A model generated the notes under the pieces. That model did no database searches and was not told the origin of the DNA. It was given only the letters and a program-made list of their open reading frames with translations. DNA of 64,000 nt from Lachnospiraceae bacterium (GTDB taxonomy: Bacteria > Bacillota > Clostridia > Lachnospirales > Lachnospiraceae): positions 1 to 64,000 of the forward strand of contig JAFTPO010000001.1 in the NCBI GenBank assembly GCA_017463225.1, read 5' to 3'. The position numbers and the translations under genes were made by a program. Below, piece by piece: positions 43,543-53,334 of the stretch (positions within the stretch are counted from its first letter, which is position 1; every line of letters starts with the position of its first letter).

Positions 43543-44470
43543 AGAAAAAAATTTTGTGTCTGCAGTTGTTTATGTTCATAATGATGAATTATATATAGGA
43601 AATTTTCTAGATAAATTAATACCATTTTTTGAAGAAAACTTTGAACATTCAGAGATAATATGTGTCAATGATGCATCAGGTGACAATAGTATACAGATAG
43701 CTAAAGCAAAAAATGATATAGTAGAGACCACAAGTTTGACAATAGTAAATATGAGCTATTTTCATGGGTTAGAGTTATCTATGAATGCTGGAATGGAATT
43801 TGCTATAGGTGACTATATATTTGAATTTGATGATTGTATGATTGATTATGATATTGATACAGTTATGCAAGTTTATAAAAGATGTTTAGAGGGTTATGAT
43901 ATGGTTGGTGCAGTACCAAACAAACCAGAAAAAATAACTTCAAAGCTATTTTATTGGGTTGTAAGAAAATGTTCAAATATTGAAGATGTTATGAATACGG
44001 AGTGCTTTAGGATATTAAGTAGAAGAATAATTAATAGAGCATCATCTATGAATAAGACAGTTCCATATAGAAAGCTTATTTATGCAAATAGTGGATTAAA
44101 ATCAGATAAAATTTACTACAGTGTGAAAGATAAGAGTACATACAAAAAGGATAAGACAGAACAAAAATATAGAGTTAGATTGGCTATTGATTCGCTTATT
44201 CTTTTTACGGATGTGGGATACAGGTTATCCTTGACAATGACATTGCTTATGATGTTAGTTTCGGCGTTTATGGTAATTTATTCAGTGGTAGTATTTATAA
44301 TGGCGCAGCCAGTGGAGGGGTGGACGACTACCATACTTTTTTTGGCAGTAGCATTTTTTGGATTATTTGCTGTGATTAGTATAGTGATAAAGTATTTACA
44401 GCTATTATTAAGTTTAATATTTAAGAGAAAACAATATTGTTTTGAAAGTGTAGAAAAACTATCGAAGTAG
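43532..44470 (+). CDS. Glycosyltransferase family 2 with C-terminal membrane helices
   Basis: A 312-residue protein. The N-terminal GT-A domain has FVSAVVYVHNDELYIGNFLD and IICVNDASGDNS, the position of the nucleotide-sugar-binding DxD-type region. FEFDDCMIDYD provides a further acidic cluster. Two membrane helices near the C-terminus (about 232-257 and 266-292) resemble DPM1/GtrB-type enzymes that load sugars onto polyprenyl phosphate. It starts inside the end of the broken oxidoreductase gene. The donor sugar is unknown. Confidence 0.82.
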   Translation: MKNKEKNFVSAVVYVHNDELYIGNFLDKLIPFFEENFEHSEIICVNDASGDNSIQIAKAKNDIVETTSLTIVNMSYFHGLELSMNAGMEFAIGDYIFEFDDCMIDYDIDTVMQVYKRCLEGYDMVGAVPNKPEKITSKLFYWVVRKCSNIEDVMNTECFRILSRRIINRASSMNKTVPYRKLIYANSGLKSDKIYYSVKDKSTYKKDKTEQKYRVRLAIDSLILFTDVGYRLSLTMTLLMMLVSAFMVIYSVVVFIMAQPVEGWTTTILFLAVAFFGLFAVISIVIKYLQLLLSLIFKRKQYCFESVEKLSK

Positions 44471-44480
44471 GAGTGATGAT

Positions 44481-45404
44481 ATGATAGCTTTAGTAGGATA
44501 TACAGGATTTGTAGGAAGTAATATTTGTGCAAAAGGAAATATTGATAGGGTATATAATTCAAAAAATATAAATAAAGCTTATGGACTGTGTCCAGATATT
44601 CTCATATATTGTGGGTTACGGGCTGAAAAATATTTGGCAAATAATAGTCCTGAAAGGGATTATCAACAGATATTAGAAGCGGAAAAGAATATAATAAATA
44701 TTAATCCTAAGAAATTAGTTCTTATTTCAACAGTGGATGTATTTAAGGATTCATATAATAAGGATGAGAACTCGTTTGTTGAAACAGAAGGATTACATCC
44801 TTATGGTTTACATAGATATTATTTAGAACAGTGGGTGCGGGAAAACTATCAAGATGCTGTAATTATTAGATTGCCAGGTTTGTATGGATTAAACTTAAAA
44901 AAGAACTTTATATATGATTATATAAATGTTATTCCTTTTATGTTGAAGCAACAAAAGTATGAAGAGCTTTTACGTAAAGAGCATTCTTTATCGGAATATT
45001 ACGTAAAATCAGATAATGATTTTTTTAAGTGTAAAGAATTAGATAAGAATAACAGAGAAATATTAAAAGATAAATTTAAAAAACTAGAATATACAGCGCT
45101 AAATTTTACAGATAGTAGAAGTATATATCAGTTTTATCCCCTTAGCAGACTTTGGGATGATATTAATGTGTTAATAATGAATGGTATTAAACTGTGGCAT
45201 CCGGCTACAGAACCTATTTCGGTGAAGGAATTATATAAAGGGTTAACATCGGGAGAGGAGTTTGAGAATATACTTGGTGGAACACCGGCTATGTATAATT
45301 TTAAAACTGTTTATGATGATTTGTTTGGTGGATCAGACGGATATATTTGTACAAAGGAAGAGATAGTAAAAGATATAAAAGAGTTTGTTGGAAGAAATGT
45401 TTAG
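44481..45404 (+). CDS. NAD-dependent epimerase/dehydratase-like protein
   Basis: A 307-residue Rossmann protein. IALVGYTGFVGSNIC (about 2-16) is the NAD-binding motif, followed by LVLISTVDVFKDS and the catalytic-type YGLHRYYLEQW, where YGLHR replaces the usual YxxxK. The missing lysine position makes epimerase activity uncertain. It belongs to the extended SDR family of nucleotide-sugar enzymes. It overlaps the frame of the next gene only through an upstream extension. Confidence 0.75.
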   Translation: MIALVGYTGFVGSNICAKGNIDRVYNSKNINKAYGLCPDILIYCGLRAEKYLANNSPERDYQQILEAEKNIININPKKLVLISTVDVFKDSYNKDENSFVETEGLHPYGLHRYYLEQWVRENYQDAVIIRLPGLYGLNLKKNFIYDYINVIPFMLKQQKYEELLRKEHSLSEYYVKSDNDFFKCKELDKNNREILKDKFKKLEYTALNFTDSRSIYQFYPLSRLWDDINVLIMNGIKLWHPATEPISVKELYKGLTSGEEFENILGGTPAMYNFKTVYDDLFGGSDGYICTKEEIVKDIKEFVGRNV

Positions 45405-45417
45405 AAGAGGAAATATA

Positions 45418-46203
45418 ATGAATTTATCTATATCAAATATTGCGTGGAAAAAAGAACAGGATGAAAAAATATATAGAATTATGAGAAATTATGGGATAGA
45501 GGGTTTGGAGATAGCACCAACCAGAGTAATAGCAGAGAATCCATATGATAGTATTGAGGAAGCCAAAACTTGGTACAATGGAATATGTGAAATATATAAG
45601 TTTTCCATACCATCTATGCAATCTATTTGGTACGGAAGAAAAGAAAACATATTTGGATCAGAAGAGGAAAGACATATTCTTTTTGAATATACAAAGAAGG
45701 CTATAGATTTTGCGGAGGCTATTCATTGTAAAAATTTAGTGTTTGGATGTCCTAAAAACCGTTATTTACCTGACGGAGAGGATGGAGAAATTGCAGTAAG
45801 TTTTTTTAGAGAGTTGGGTGATTATGCAATGAAGCATAATACAGTCATTGGTATGGAGGCGAATCCGGTTATTTATAATACAAATTATATTAATGATACA
45901 GCCTCAGCTATAGAATTAATTCGTAAAGTAGGCTCAGAAGGCTTTAAGCTTAATCTGGATATTGGGACAATGATTTGTAATGAAGAACTGGTGGAAGTTA
46001 TAGAAGATAGCATAGATATCATAAATCACGTTCACATTAGTGAACCAGAACTTAAGCCACTGAGACAACGTATGATACATAATGAGATAATAGAAGTTCT
46101 TAGACAAGGAAATTACAAGGGATTTGTGTCAATTGAAATGGGAACAGTTGAAGAAATAAATATAATTGAAGAGAGTATAAAGTATATTATCAATCTGGTT
46201 TAG
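45418..46203 (+). CDS. Sugar phosphate isomerase/epimerase (AP endonuclease 2-like TIM barrel)
   Basis: A 261-residue TIM-barrel protein of the xylose-isomerase-like superfamily. Metal-ligand candidates are in IGMEANPVIYN, FKLNLDIGTM, INHVHISEPELKPL and VSIEMG. These match the Glu, Asp, His and Glu positions of the family. It likely isomerises or epimerises a sugar or sugar acid for the glycan made by this island. The start at 45418 follows AGAAGAGG; the longer frame from 45385 overlaps the previous gene. Confidence 0.8.
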   Translation: MNLSISNIAWKKEQDEKIYRIMRNYGIEGLEIAPTRVIAENPYDSIEEAKTWYNGICEIYKFSIPSMQSIWYGRKENIFGSEEERHILFEYTKKAIDFAEAIHCKNLVFGCPKNRYLPDGEDGEIAVSFFRELGDYAMKHNTVIGMEANPVIYNTNYINDTASAIELIRKVGSEGFKLNLDIGTMICNEELVEVIEDSIDIINHVHISEPELKPLRQRMIHNEIIEVLRQGNYKGFVSIEMGTVEEINIIEESIKYIINLV

Positions 46204-46235
46204 CAATTCAATTAGTAAAGAAGGAGAATATAACA

Positions 46236-47027
46236 TTGGTTTATGAGAGAAAGAAAGGTGTGCCGAAATTTTCAAGTTGTGAATATCGCGGGAAAGAAAA
46301 AGATTATGTAGTTTTGATTCCTATAATCAACGAGGGAGAAAGAATAATTAAAGAGTTAAAACGAGCATATAGAGCAAATGTTCCAAACTATGCTGATATA
46401 GTAATCTGTGATGGAGGGTCCACAGATGGGTGTGTAGATGAAACACTGTTAAAGAAACTTAAAGTGAATTCACTATTGGTTAAACAGGATGTAGGAAAAC
46501 AAGGTGCACAGTTGAGAATGGGTATATGGTGGGCCTTGGAAAGAGGGTACAGAGGAATAATAACTATAGATGGAAACAATAAAGATAGCATAGAGGATGT
46601 GCCTAAATTTATAGATAAGTTACGACAGGGATATGATTTTGTTCAAGGGTCAAGGTATATAAAGGGTGGAAGAGCAATAAATACACCTGCAATAAGAAAT
46701 TTAGCGGTTAGAATAATACATGCACCGGTTATATCTTTAACAGCAAGATATAAATTTACTGATACTACTAATGCCTATAGAGCGTATTCTATAAAGTATC
46801 TTAAGGACGAAAGAGTTGCTCCATTAAGAGATATATTTATGGAGTACGAGCTGTTGGCATATTTGTCTGTAAGAGCATCACAGCTTGGTTATAAAGTATG
46901 TGAAATACCTGTAACTAGAGCATATCCCCCAAAAGGTAAAACACCAACAAAAATCACCCCTGTTAAGGGTAATATGCGATTGATGAGCGTGTTACTTAAA
47001 AATGCTTTTGGTGAGTATCTTCCATAG
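46236..47027 (+). CDS. Dolichol-phosphate-mannose-synthase-like glycosyltransferase (GT2), TTG start
   Basis: A 263-residue soluble GT2 enzyme without membrane helices. It has VLIPIINEGERI near 31, VICDGGSTDGC (the DGxS/T motif) near 57 and the DxN-type acceptor TIDGNNKD near 111. The motif QGSRYIKGG near 137 is typical of polyprenyl-phosphate sugar synthases. The start is a TTG, 9 nt after AAGGAG; no ATG is in frame nearby. It may transfer a sugar to a lipid carrier for use by the large membrane protein downstream. Confidence 0.83.
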   Translation: MVYERKKGVPKFSSCEYRGKEKDYVVLIPIINEGERIIKELKRAYRANVPNYADIVICDGGSTDGCVDETLLKKLKVNSLLVKQDVGKQGAQLRMGIWWALERGYRGIITIDGNNKDSIEDVPKFIDKLRQGYDFVQGSRYIKGGRAINTPAIRNLAVRIIHAPVISLTARYKFTDTTNAYRAYSIKYLKDERVAPLRDIFMEYELLAYLSVRASQLGYKVCEIPVTRAYPPKGKTPTKITPVKGNMRLMSVLLKNAFGEYLP

Positions 47028-47038
47028 GAGAAATAACG

Positions 47039-50000
47039 ATGAAGATAAATGTTGAAATGATAAAAAGAATAGTATTTTGTTCATTACTTTCTGTGGTAGT
47101 TTTATTTGCATCAAAATATAGAGTTGCGACATGCATTCAAATTGCTAAGGAAAGGTTGTTATCATCTTATTTTGAGGCAATGATTGGAATAATATGTTTG
47201 GGAATATATTTATGCATTGTTTTATTGTTAATTATTAGATTAGATGATTATATTGAAAGTTATAAAAAATCTAGTAGCAAAGAATATTTTTGGATTTACT
47301 TTATAATATCTTGTTGGATAACTATTTTTTTGTATAATCCAATAGCATATAGTGATTATAGTGTAGAAAAATTCACAGGACAGATTGGACAGGCTATTAT
47401 CAATAACATTGATCCATCAAAAAGAATAAATAGCTATTATTTTATGATGTTGCTGTTTGCAATGAATCTACTGGTAGTGAGTCTCACCTTGAATTTTTTT
47501 GTTCAAAAAAACAAGGAACATATATACAAAATAAAAAAATACTGTAGCATATCATTTGTAATTTTATTGTTGGGTTTTATTTTTGAGTTAAGAGATATTG
47601 TGTCGAAAAATATGAGGTGGGAATATGTTAATTATTCATATGCAATTATTGCATTGCTTTGTATTCAGTTAATCTTGTATGCGTTTGCAAACAAAAGTGA
47701 TGTATTATCTATTAAGAAGTATGCATTAGTAAATGTGTTTGTATTAGTAGTGTGTCAGGTATTATCAATAATAGTTGGGAATGATAGTTATGATACAAGA
47801 GAGTTCTTTTATATACATATTATTGGCTTTTTTGTAGCTTTTTTGGTGTTGAATTTGTCGGATAAGAAAGGTTCTACTAACTTTTTTCTTGATAGGATAA
47901 TTCATAATTCAAGATATATTGATATGATATATATTATTACGGGAATTTATATTGTTTTAAGCAATTTAAATATATCATTTGAAATAAAAAACCTGGCAAA
48001 AAATATGGATAAAAGTGTTATAGGTAATATTTGGGAAGGTTTGGTTATAGAATTCTTATTTATCGATACTCCCAATGTGTTAGTTTATACCGCAGTTGCA
48101 TTATTATTTGTATTATTATATTTTCTATACAACACATTTATGATGAAAGAATTGTCATGGACAATACTTGTATTTATGCCATTTTATGGTGAGATAAGCT
48201 ATTTAGTGTTTTTTTTATTAATAATGATTTCCGTGATAAACATAGTAATAAATAAGATTAAAGAAGACAAACAGCTGAAAAACGTAAGTGTTTTAATAGA
48301 TTTTATGACTATAAATCTAAGGAAAGCAACTGAGAGAATAATAAGTAGTAAATCATATTATATTTTACTAGTTATGGTAACTTTAATTCTTATAGATTTC
48401 TTTGGACACCTAGGCATAGATTTTAGATTCGCATATTCGTGTTTAACTTTAATGTTTATTTCTGTAATTTTATATCAAGTATTAAATTTAAAATGCAAAA
48501 TAAGTGAAGAAGATTATTTAAAGGTTAATATTATAATGGCTATGTTAAGCTTTGGTTTCACAGTTATTATAAAAACAAGTTTGAATATCTCGTATGTTTA
48601 TTTAATTCTAGTATCGGTATTGTTGATTGCTAATATACTTGTGATAAAGATATGTCGAACTGAAAATATATCGAAACAATATAATTTATCAATTTGTGTG
48701 TTTATTGCTTCGATTATACCAGTATTTACATCAATATACATTGAGGTTATTAACATATTAAATCAGCATAATGTTTTTGTGTCTAATCCTAGAATGTGGT
48801 ATATATTCTCTTTGGGCATAATACTTTTGTTGGCATATTATTTTGGTTTCAGGTTTAGAAAAACAACTTGCTCGGATCAAAATTGGAAAATATGGTCATA
48901 TATTTGTATTATTATGGGTGTTTCTATGTTGTCTGTGCAGATTCAGCTACAGCAGACATATTCACCATGGATTTATGAAAGTGCAAACTATAGTGTTTTG
49001 ATAAGTGATTTTTTAAATTATGGTAAAATACCATTAATAGAGCATTATGGTGGACACATGCTTACATATGTATTAGAAGGTGTGTTGTATGGAGTAATAA
49101 ATCAAGATTTTTATGGTGCAATTGTGAGTCCATATAGTGGATGTGGAAAAATAATTGTATCAGTGCTGTTGTTTTTTTTGATTAGAGAAATTTGGGACGA
49201 TAACGCAGCAATATTGATTATAGTATTTTATCCATGGGAATGGATGTGGGGAAGTTTTGGTCTATCTATGATAAGCTGCTTAGTGGTCGTAGCTTATGTT
49301 CGCAAACCAACATATAAAAAAGCATTTCTTGTTTGGGCATCTATAATATTAAACATATTAATTAAACTTGATGTTGGCGTTGCCTGTGCTATAGGATGCA
49401 TAATCACAGTATTATTTTATATTATAAAATATAGAAACAAGGATATTATTATAAAACAGTTAGTTATATCGATGATAACTTATTTGGTAGTCGGAGTATC
49501 TTTATGGGGTATATTATGTCTACGTAAGGACATTAATCCTATCAAAAGACTATTGGAATTTATTGATATATCAGCTTCAAATAGTAATTGGGCTTATCCT
49601 ACAATAGGAATAACCAAAATTGAATGGGTTTATATAGTAATACCGTTTTGTGTTATTGGTTGTTTGATTTATTTTATAATGACAAATGTTGTAATTGAGA
49701 AAGAAATTTGGTTATATGGAAGTCTCTTTGGGTGGATATATATAGCAAATTTTTCAAGAGGCTTAGTAAGACACTCTATGTTTGAGAGTGGTTCAATTTA
49801 TATAGTATTATTTAGTTCAATAATTGCTATAGCTATTTTCATGGTTCATATTTCTGAAAAAAAAGAGTGGTTTATTATAACTGTAACATTAGGATTGTTG
49901 CTAGTAAACAGCAATGATAGTATAATACAGGAAAGAGAAATATTGGCTAATGCGAGCTTAAATACTATTGAACCTATAATAGAAAGCTGGACAGATGAAA

Positions 50001-50971
50001 GTTATGTTTATTATGAAAATGGTAAAATAGAAAACGTAACGTATTGGCAAAAATTGAATTTAGAAAAATGTGTAGTGGAAAGAATACAGCTTGATAAAGA
50101 TGGAGAAACTGAAGTTGAAAGGGTAAAAGCATATAAAGATACCCTAGATATCATCTTGAAAGAAAACGAGACATATGTAGATTTTTGTAATGAAAGTTTC
50201 ATATATTCTGCAATTAACAGAGAGTGTCCGGTATATGTTAGTCAATCACCGATTCAGCTTTCGGGAACATATACACAAAAGCAATATATAGAACAGATTA
50301 AAGATGTACCCGTCGTAGTTATGTCAGCAGAGCGATATGGAAGAATAAACCAAGCTATGGATTTTATTGAACATAATTTTAGATATTATTTGGTATCAGA
50401 CTATATCTTTAGAAACTATGTTCCTCTTTGTACAATTGATAATTATTTCACCATATGGTGCTATCCTGAAAGATATGAAGAAATGTATAAAAAGCTACAA
50501 AAAAATAATACTTCGCATAACATTACATATGACGTTAACTTAGACAGTATACAGTTGCATATTTATGAAATAGGTTATTTACCATACATTTGGGCGAATT
50601 TGGAAGAGGGTAATAATAGAGAATATATTAAAACTTTAGAAAAAAAAGATGAATATTATATAATTGACAAGACTCTTGCAAATGAGTATGAAAGTGTGTA
50701 TCTTACTGTCAATATAAAGGAAGAGATAGGTATGGATATGAATGGTCATAATGTAAGAGTAGCGTTGGGCGTTTTAAATGATAACGGAGAGTTTGACGAA
50801 AAATATTATTATTTATTCAACATTAAAGAAGATATATCTAAATATTTATTGAACATAAGCTGTGATGCATATTGGCATTATGAGGATATTAATGGTATAC
50901 GTGTAGAGTGTGATGATAAGGTTTTGGATATTTCAATAGATTTAATGGGCGAAAATATAGAATATGAATAG
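47039..50971 (+). CDS. Very large multi-pass membrane protein, possible GT-C-type glycosyltransferase
   Basis: A 1310-residue protein, one of the largest in the window. About 20-25 hydrophobic segments fill residues 10-970. A C-terminal soluble domain of about 340 residues follows, rich in Tyr and Asn. The loop around NYGKIPLIEHYGGHMLTYVLEGVLYG and later WIYESANYSV lies between helices, a layout seen in GT-C enzymes that use lipid-linked sugars. I do not recognise a specific family. It is the last gene of the AT-rich island, 11 nt after the GT2 gene, and ends at a strong stem-loop. Function as glycosyltransferase is inference from context. Confidence 0.7.
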   Translation: MKINVEMIKRIVFCSLLSVVVLFASKYRVATCIQIAKERLLSSYFEAMIGIICLGIYLCIVLLLIIRLDDYIESYKKSSSKEYFWIYFIISCWITIFLYNPIAYSDYSVEKFTGQIGQAIINNIDPSKRINSYYFMMLLFAMNLLVVSLTLNFFVQKNKEHIYKIKKYCSISFVILLLGFIFELRDIVSKNMRWEYVNYSYAIIALLCIQLILYAFANKSDVLSIKKYALVNVFVLVVCQVLSIIVGNDSYDTREFFYIHIIGFFVAFLVLNLSDKKGSTNFFLDRIIHNSRYIDMIYIITGIYIVLSNLNISFEIKNLAKNMDKSVIGNIWEGLVIEFLFIDTPNVLVYTAVALLFVLLYFLYNTFMMKELSWTILVFMPFYGEISYLVFFLLIMISVINIVINKIKEDKQLKNVSVLIDFMTINLRKATERIISSKSYYILLVMVTLILIDFFGHLGIDFRFAYSCLTLMFISVILYQVLNLKCKISEEDYLKVNIIMAMLSFGFTVIIKTSLNISYVYLILVSVLLIANILVIKICRTENISKQYNLSICVFIASIIPVFTSIYIEVINILNQHNVFVSNPRMWYIFSLGIILLLAYYFGFRFRKTTCSDQNWKIWSYICIIMGVSMLSVQIQLQQTYSPWIYESANYSVLISDFLNYGKIPLIEHYGGHMLTYVLEGVLYGVINQDFYGAIVSPYSGCGKIIVSVLLFFLIREIWDDNAAILIIVFYPWEWMWGSFGLSMISCLVVVAYVRKPTYKKAFLVWASIILNILIKLDVGVACAIGCIITVLFYIIKYRNKDIIIKQLVISMITYLVVGVSLWGILCLRKDINPIKRLLEFIDISASNSNWAYPTIGITKIEWVYIVIPFCVIGCLIYFIMTNVVIEKEIWLYGSLFGWIYIANFSRGLVRHSMFESGSIYIVLFSSIIAIAIFMVHISEKKEWFIITVTLGLLLVNSNDSIIQEREILANASLNTIEPIIESWTDESYVYYENGKIENVTYWQKLNLEKCVVERIQLDKDGETEVERVKAYKDTLDIILKENETYVDFCNESFIYSAINRECPVYVSQSPIQLSGTYTQKQYIEQIKDVPVVVMSAERYGRINQAMDFIEHNFRYYLVSDYIFRNYVPLCTIDNYFTIWCYPERYEEMYKKLQKNNTSHNITYDVNLDSIQLHIYEIGYLPYIWANLEEGNNREYIKTLEKKDEYYIIDKTLANEYESVYLTVNIKEEIGMDMNGHNVRVALGVLNDNGEFDEKYYYLFNIKEDISKYLLNISCDAYWHYEDINGIRVECDDKVLDISIDLMGENIEYE

Positions 50972-50980
50972 ATAGTAAGT

Positions 50981-51022
50981 ATTGCAAATGAGTGTGGTAT
51001 AATTACCACACTCATTTGCAAT
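50981..51022. terminator. Perfect 19-bp stem between convergent genes
   Basis: ATTGCAAATGAGTGTGGTA (50981-50999), a TAAT loop and its exact complement (51004-51022) lie between the glycan island and the TSUP gene. The T-tract is weak on both strands. Confidence 0.8.
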
Positions 51023-51790
51023 TTAATATACCCCAGCCACTTTAAGTGCCAGCAAAATAAGTACAAGAATGATAGTTGGCTTCACTATTTTACTTCCCTT
51101 TTTCATAACCAGTCCTGCTCCTATGTAACCACCTATCATGTTGCTTATGGCAGCAGCTATTCCAAGGGTAAAAAGCACCTGTCCGTTGGCAATGAAGATT
51201 ATTAGCGATGTAATGTTTGTAGTTAGATTTATAACCTTGGCCTGGGCATTTGCCACACCTACACTCATACCGGCAAAGACTGTAAAAGCTATGATAAGAA
51301 AGGTACCTGTGCCCGGACCATAGAAGCCATCATACATACCGATGATTAGGGCTGCTATGCAGGCTACCACAAAGGTACGCTTGTTAAGAATAACGTCCAC
51401 CTCACCTTCAGGCTTGTCCTTAAAAAGCTTCTTGTTAAGGACAATAAATGCAGCTATGGGAAGAACTGCAAAGAGCACGTACTCCAGAATTTTTTCATCC
51501 ATAATAAGTGAAAGCTTAGCTCCTATGGCTGAGCCCATTATAGCGCTGATAACCGATGGTATGGCAAGCTTTATATTTACCAATTTGTTTTTTATAAATC
51601 TTGCGGTTGCAAGGGTTGTGCCACAGGTTGAGGATAATTTATTGGTTGCAATAGCCTGATGTACAGGTACTCCTGCAATAAGGTATGCAGGCAGGGATAT
51701 AAGTCCGCCTCCACCCCCAATGGCGTCCACAAGTCCAGCTAGAAATAGTAGGGGACACACAAAAAGAAAAGTTCCAATTGTAAGTTCCAT
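51023..51790 (-). CDS. TSUP-family sulfite/sulfonate exporter-like permease (TauE/SafE)
   Basis: A 255-residue membrane protein with about eight helices in two similar halves, as in the 4-toluene sulfonate uptake permease (TSUP) family. GGGGGLISLPAYLIAG near the N-terminus and GPGTGTFLIIAF in the second half are the glycine/proline-rich repeat motifs. Substrate is unknown; family members move sulfur- or organic-anion compounds. It is separated from pdxR by 25 nt and lies downstream of it on the same strand, so the two may be co-transcribed. Confidence 0.85.
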   Translation of the reverse strand: MELTIGTFLFVCPLLFLAGLVDAIGGGGGLISLPAYLIAGVPVHQAIATNKLSSTCGTTLATARFIKNKLVNIKLAIPSVISAIMGSAIGAKLSLIMDEKILEYVLFAVLPIAAFIVLNKKLFKDKPEGEVDVILNKRTFVVACIAALIIGMYDGFYGPGTGTFLIIAFTVFAGMSVGVANAQAKVINLTTNITSLIIFIANGQVLFTLGIAAAISNMIGGYIGAGLVMKKGSKIVKPTIILVLILLALKVAGVY

Positions 51791-51815
51791 AATAAACCTC
51801 TTTCGTAAGTGATAT

Positions 51816-53219
51816 CTATTTATCCCAAAGGCTGTTAAATAACCTGTCTACCGCCTCCGGAATAATCTCAGTTTTAATACCTGAATAGTTGATTATAATA
51901 GTATGCTCTGTAGCATTTTCCTCTAAGTAAGAATACTGACTTAAGCAGGAGATTGCAATACCATTTTCTTTGGCCTTTAGCATAAGCTCTTCATCACTTA
52001 AATCTGTATGAACCTTCATGAGGAAATGTAGTCCGGAATTTTCTTCTAATATTTCAACCTTATTATAATTCTTTTCATTCTTAAAACACTCAAGTATCTT
52101 GTCTCTTTGAATTCTATAGTAATTGCGCATACGATTAATGTGCTTTTCAAGGTGTCCCTGCTCTATGAAGCGATACAGAGTGTACTGCTCAAAGTTTGGA
52201 ACGGTGCAGGAGTAGAAGCCTAGTTTTTCTTTATAGAGTGCTGCCAGGGATTTTGGTAGCACCATATAGCTTATTCTTATGGTGGAGCTTAAGCTCTTGG
52301 AGAATGTATTCATATAGATAACCTTGTCCGCCACATCAATGCTTTGAAGGGATGGTATAGGTTTACCTACCAGCCTGAATTCACTGTCATAGTCATCCTC
52401 GATTATATATCTGTCATTGGTTTTTGCTGCCCATGATAGAAGCTCATAGCGTCTGCTAACCGGGGTCACTATTCCTGTTGGAAAGTGGTGGGAAGGAGAA
52501 ATATGAAGTATGTCAGACTCTGATTTTTCCAAAGCCTGCATGTTGACTCCATTATTATCCATAGGAATATGGCAGCAGTCTACTTGGTTTGCCTGATATA
52601 TTCTGGTTATCTTCTGATAGCCAGGGTCTTCCACGGCATATCTCTTATCACGACCAAGGAGCTGTATAAGCATACCATACAGATACTCTGTTCCAGCGCC
52701 TATTATTATTTGTTCCGGTTCCACATTCATGCCACGGAACTGGTAGAGGTAGTCGGATATTGCCACACGAAGTAATAGAATGCCACAGTAAGGAGATCTG
52801 ACCATAAGCTCTCTCTCGTAATCTGACATTATTTGGCGAAGAGTTTTGGTCCATATGGTAAAGGGGAAGCTGTCCTTGGCTGTAGAATTAGAGGTAAAAT
52901 CCGCAAATATCCTATCTTCAGCGAAGTTTTCCACTACCCTTTTTGCAGCAGGCTTCTCTTCTAACGCTTTAGTGGAAGAGAGGTCACTTACATAGTAGCC
53001 ACTCTTTGGTACGGAGTAGATATACCCTTCTGCAAGTAGCTGAATATAAGCATTTTCCACAGTTATGGTGCTTATATTTAAGTGCTTAGCGAAGGCTCTC
53101 TTAGATGGAAGCTTCTCACCAGGAGATAGCTTATATGCCAAAATGTCATTTTTAATTTGTTTGTATAGGTATTCGTAAAGGCTGTCCTTGCCTTTATCCT
53201 CAAATGAATAGGTTAACAT
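51816..53219 (-). CDS. pdxR: MocR-type PLP-dependent transcription regulator (PdxR-like)
   Basis: A 467-residue fusion regulator. The N-terminal winged helix of the GntR type (about 1-75, LPSKRAFAKHLNISTITVENAYIQLLAEGYI) binds DNA. A class I aminotransferase-like domain follows, with the PLP-binding lysine in MNTFSKSLSSTIRISYM. In Gram-positives such proteins sense PLP and control vitamin B6 genes. Here a B6 kinase gene is divergent, which supports that role. The start is the ATG at 53219, preceded by TAGGAGG; an in-frame TTG lies just before it. Confidence 0.88.
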   Translation of the reverse strand: MLTYSFEDKGKDSLYEYLYKQIKNDILAYKLSPGEKLPSKRAFAKHLNISTITVENAYIQLLAEGYIYSVPKSGYYVSDLSSTKALEEKPAAKRVVENFAEDRIFADFTSNSTAKDSFPFTIWTKTLRQIMSDYERELMVRSPYCGILLLRVAISDYLYQFRGMNVEPEQIIIGAGTEYLYGMLIQLLGRDKRYAVEDPGYQKITRIYQANQVDCCHIPMDNNGVNMQALEKSESDILHISPSHHFPTGIVTPVSRRYELLSWAAKTNDRYIIEDDYDSEFRLVGKPIPSLQSIDVADKVIYMNTFSKSLSSTIRISYMVLPKSLAALYKEKLGFYSCTVPNFEQYTLYRFIEQGHLEKHINRMRNYYRIQRDKILECFKNEKNYNKVEILEENSGLHFLMKVHTDLSDEELMLKAKENGIAISCLSQYSYLEENATEHTIIINYSGIKTEIIPEAVDRLFNSLWDK

Positions 53220-53236
53220 CAAAAAACCTCCTATCT

Positions 53237-53278
53237 GACCATAGAAAAAAGTGCAAAATTGATTATTTTAATATGGTC
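53237..53278. promoter_or_regulatory. Inverted repeat GACCATA/TATGGTC, candidate PdxR operator
   Basis: GACCATA (53237-53243) and TATGGTC (53272-53278) are exact complements 28 nt apart, in the divergent gap between pdxR and the kinase gene. TATAAT (53288-53293) follows with no good -35 at the correct spacing, as expected for an activator-dependent promoter. Confidence 0.6.
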
Positions 53279-53334
53279 AAGAATTAGTATAATGGGTATC
53301 ATTAGAAATGTAAACAGGAAAAGAGGTTGTATTT

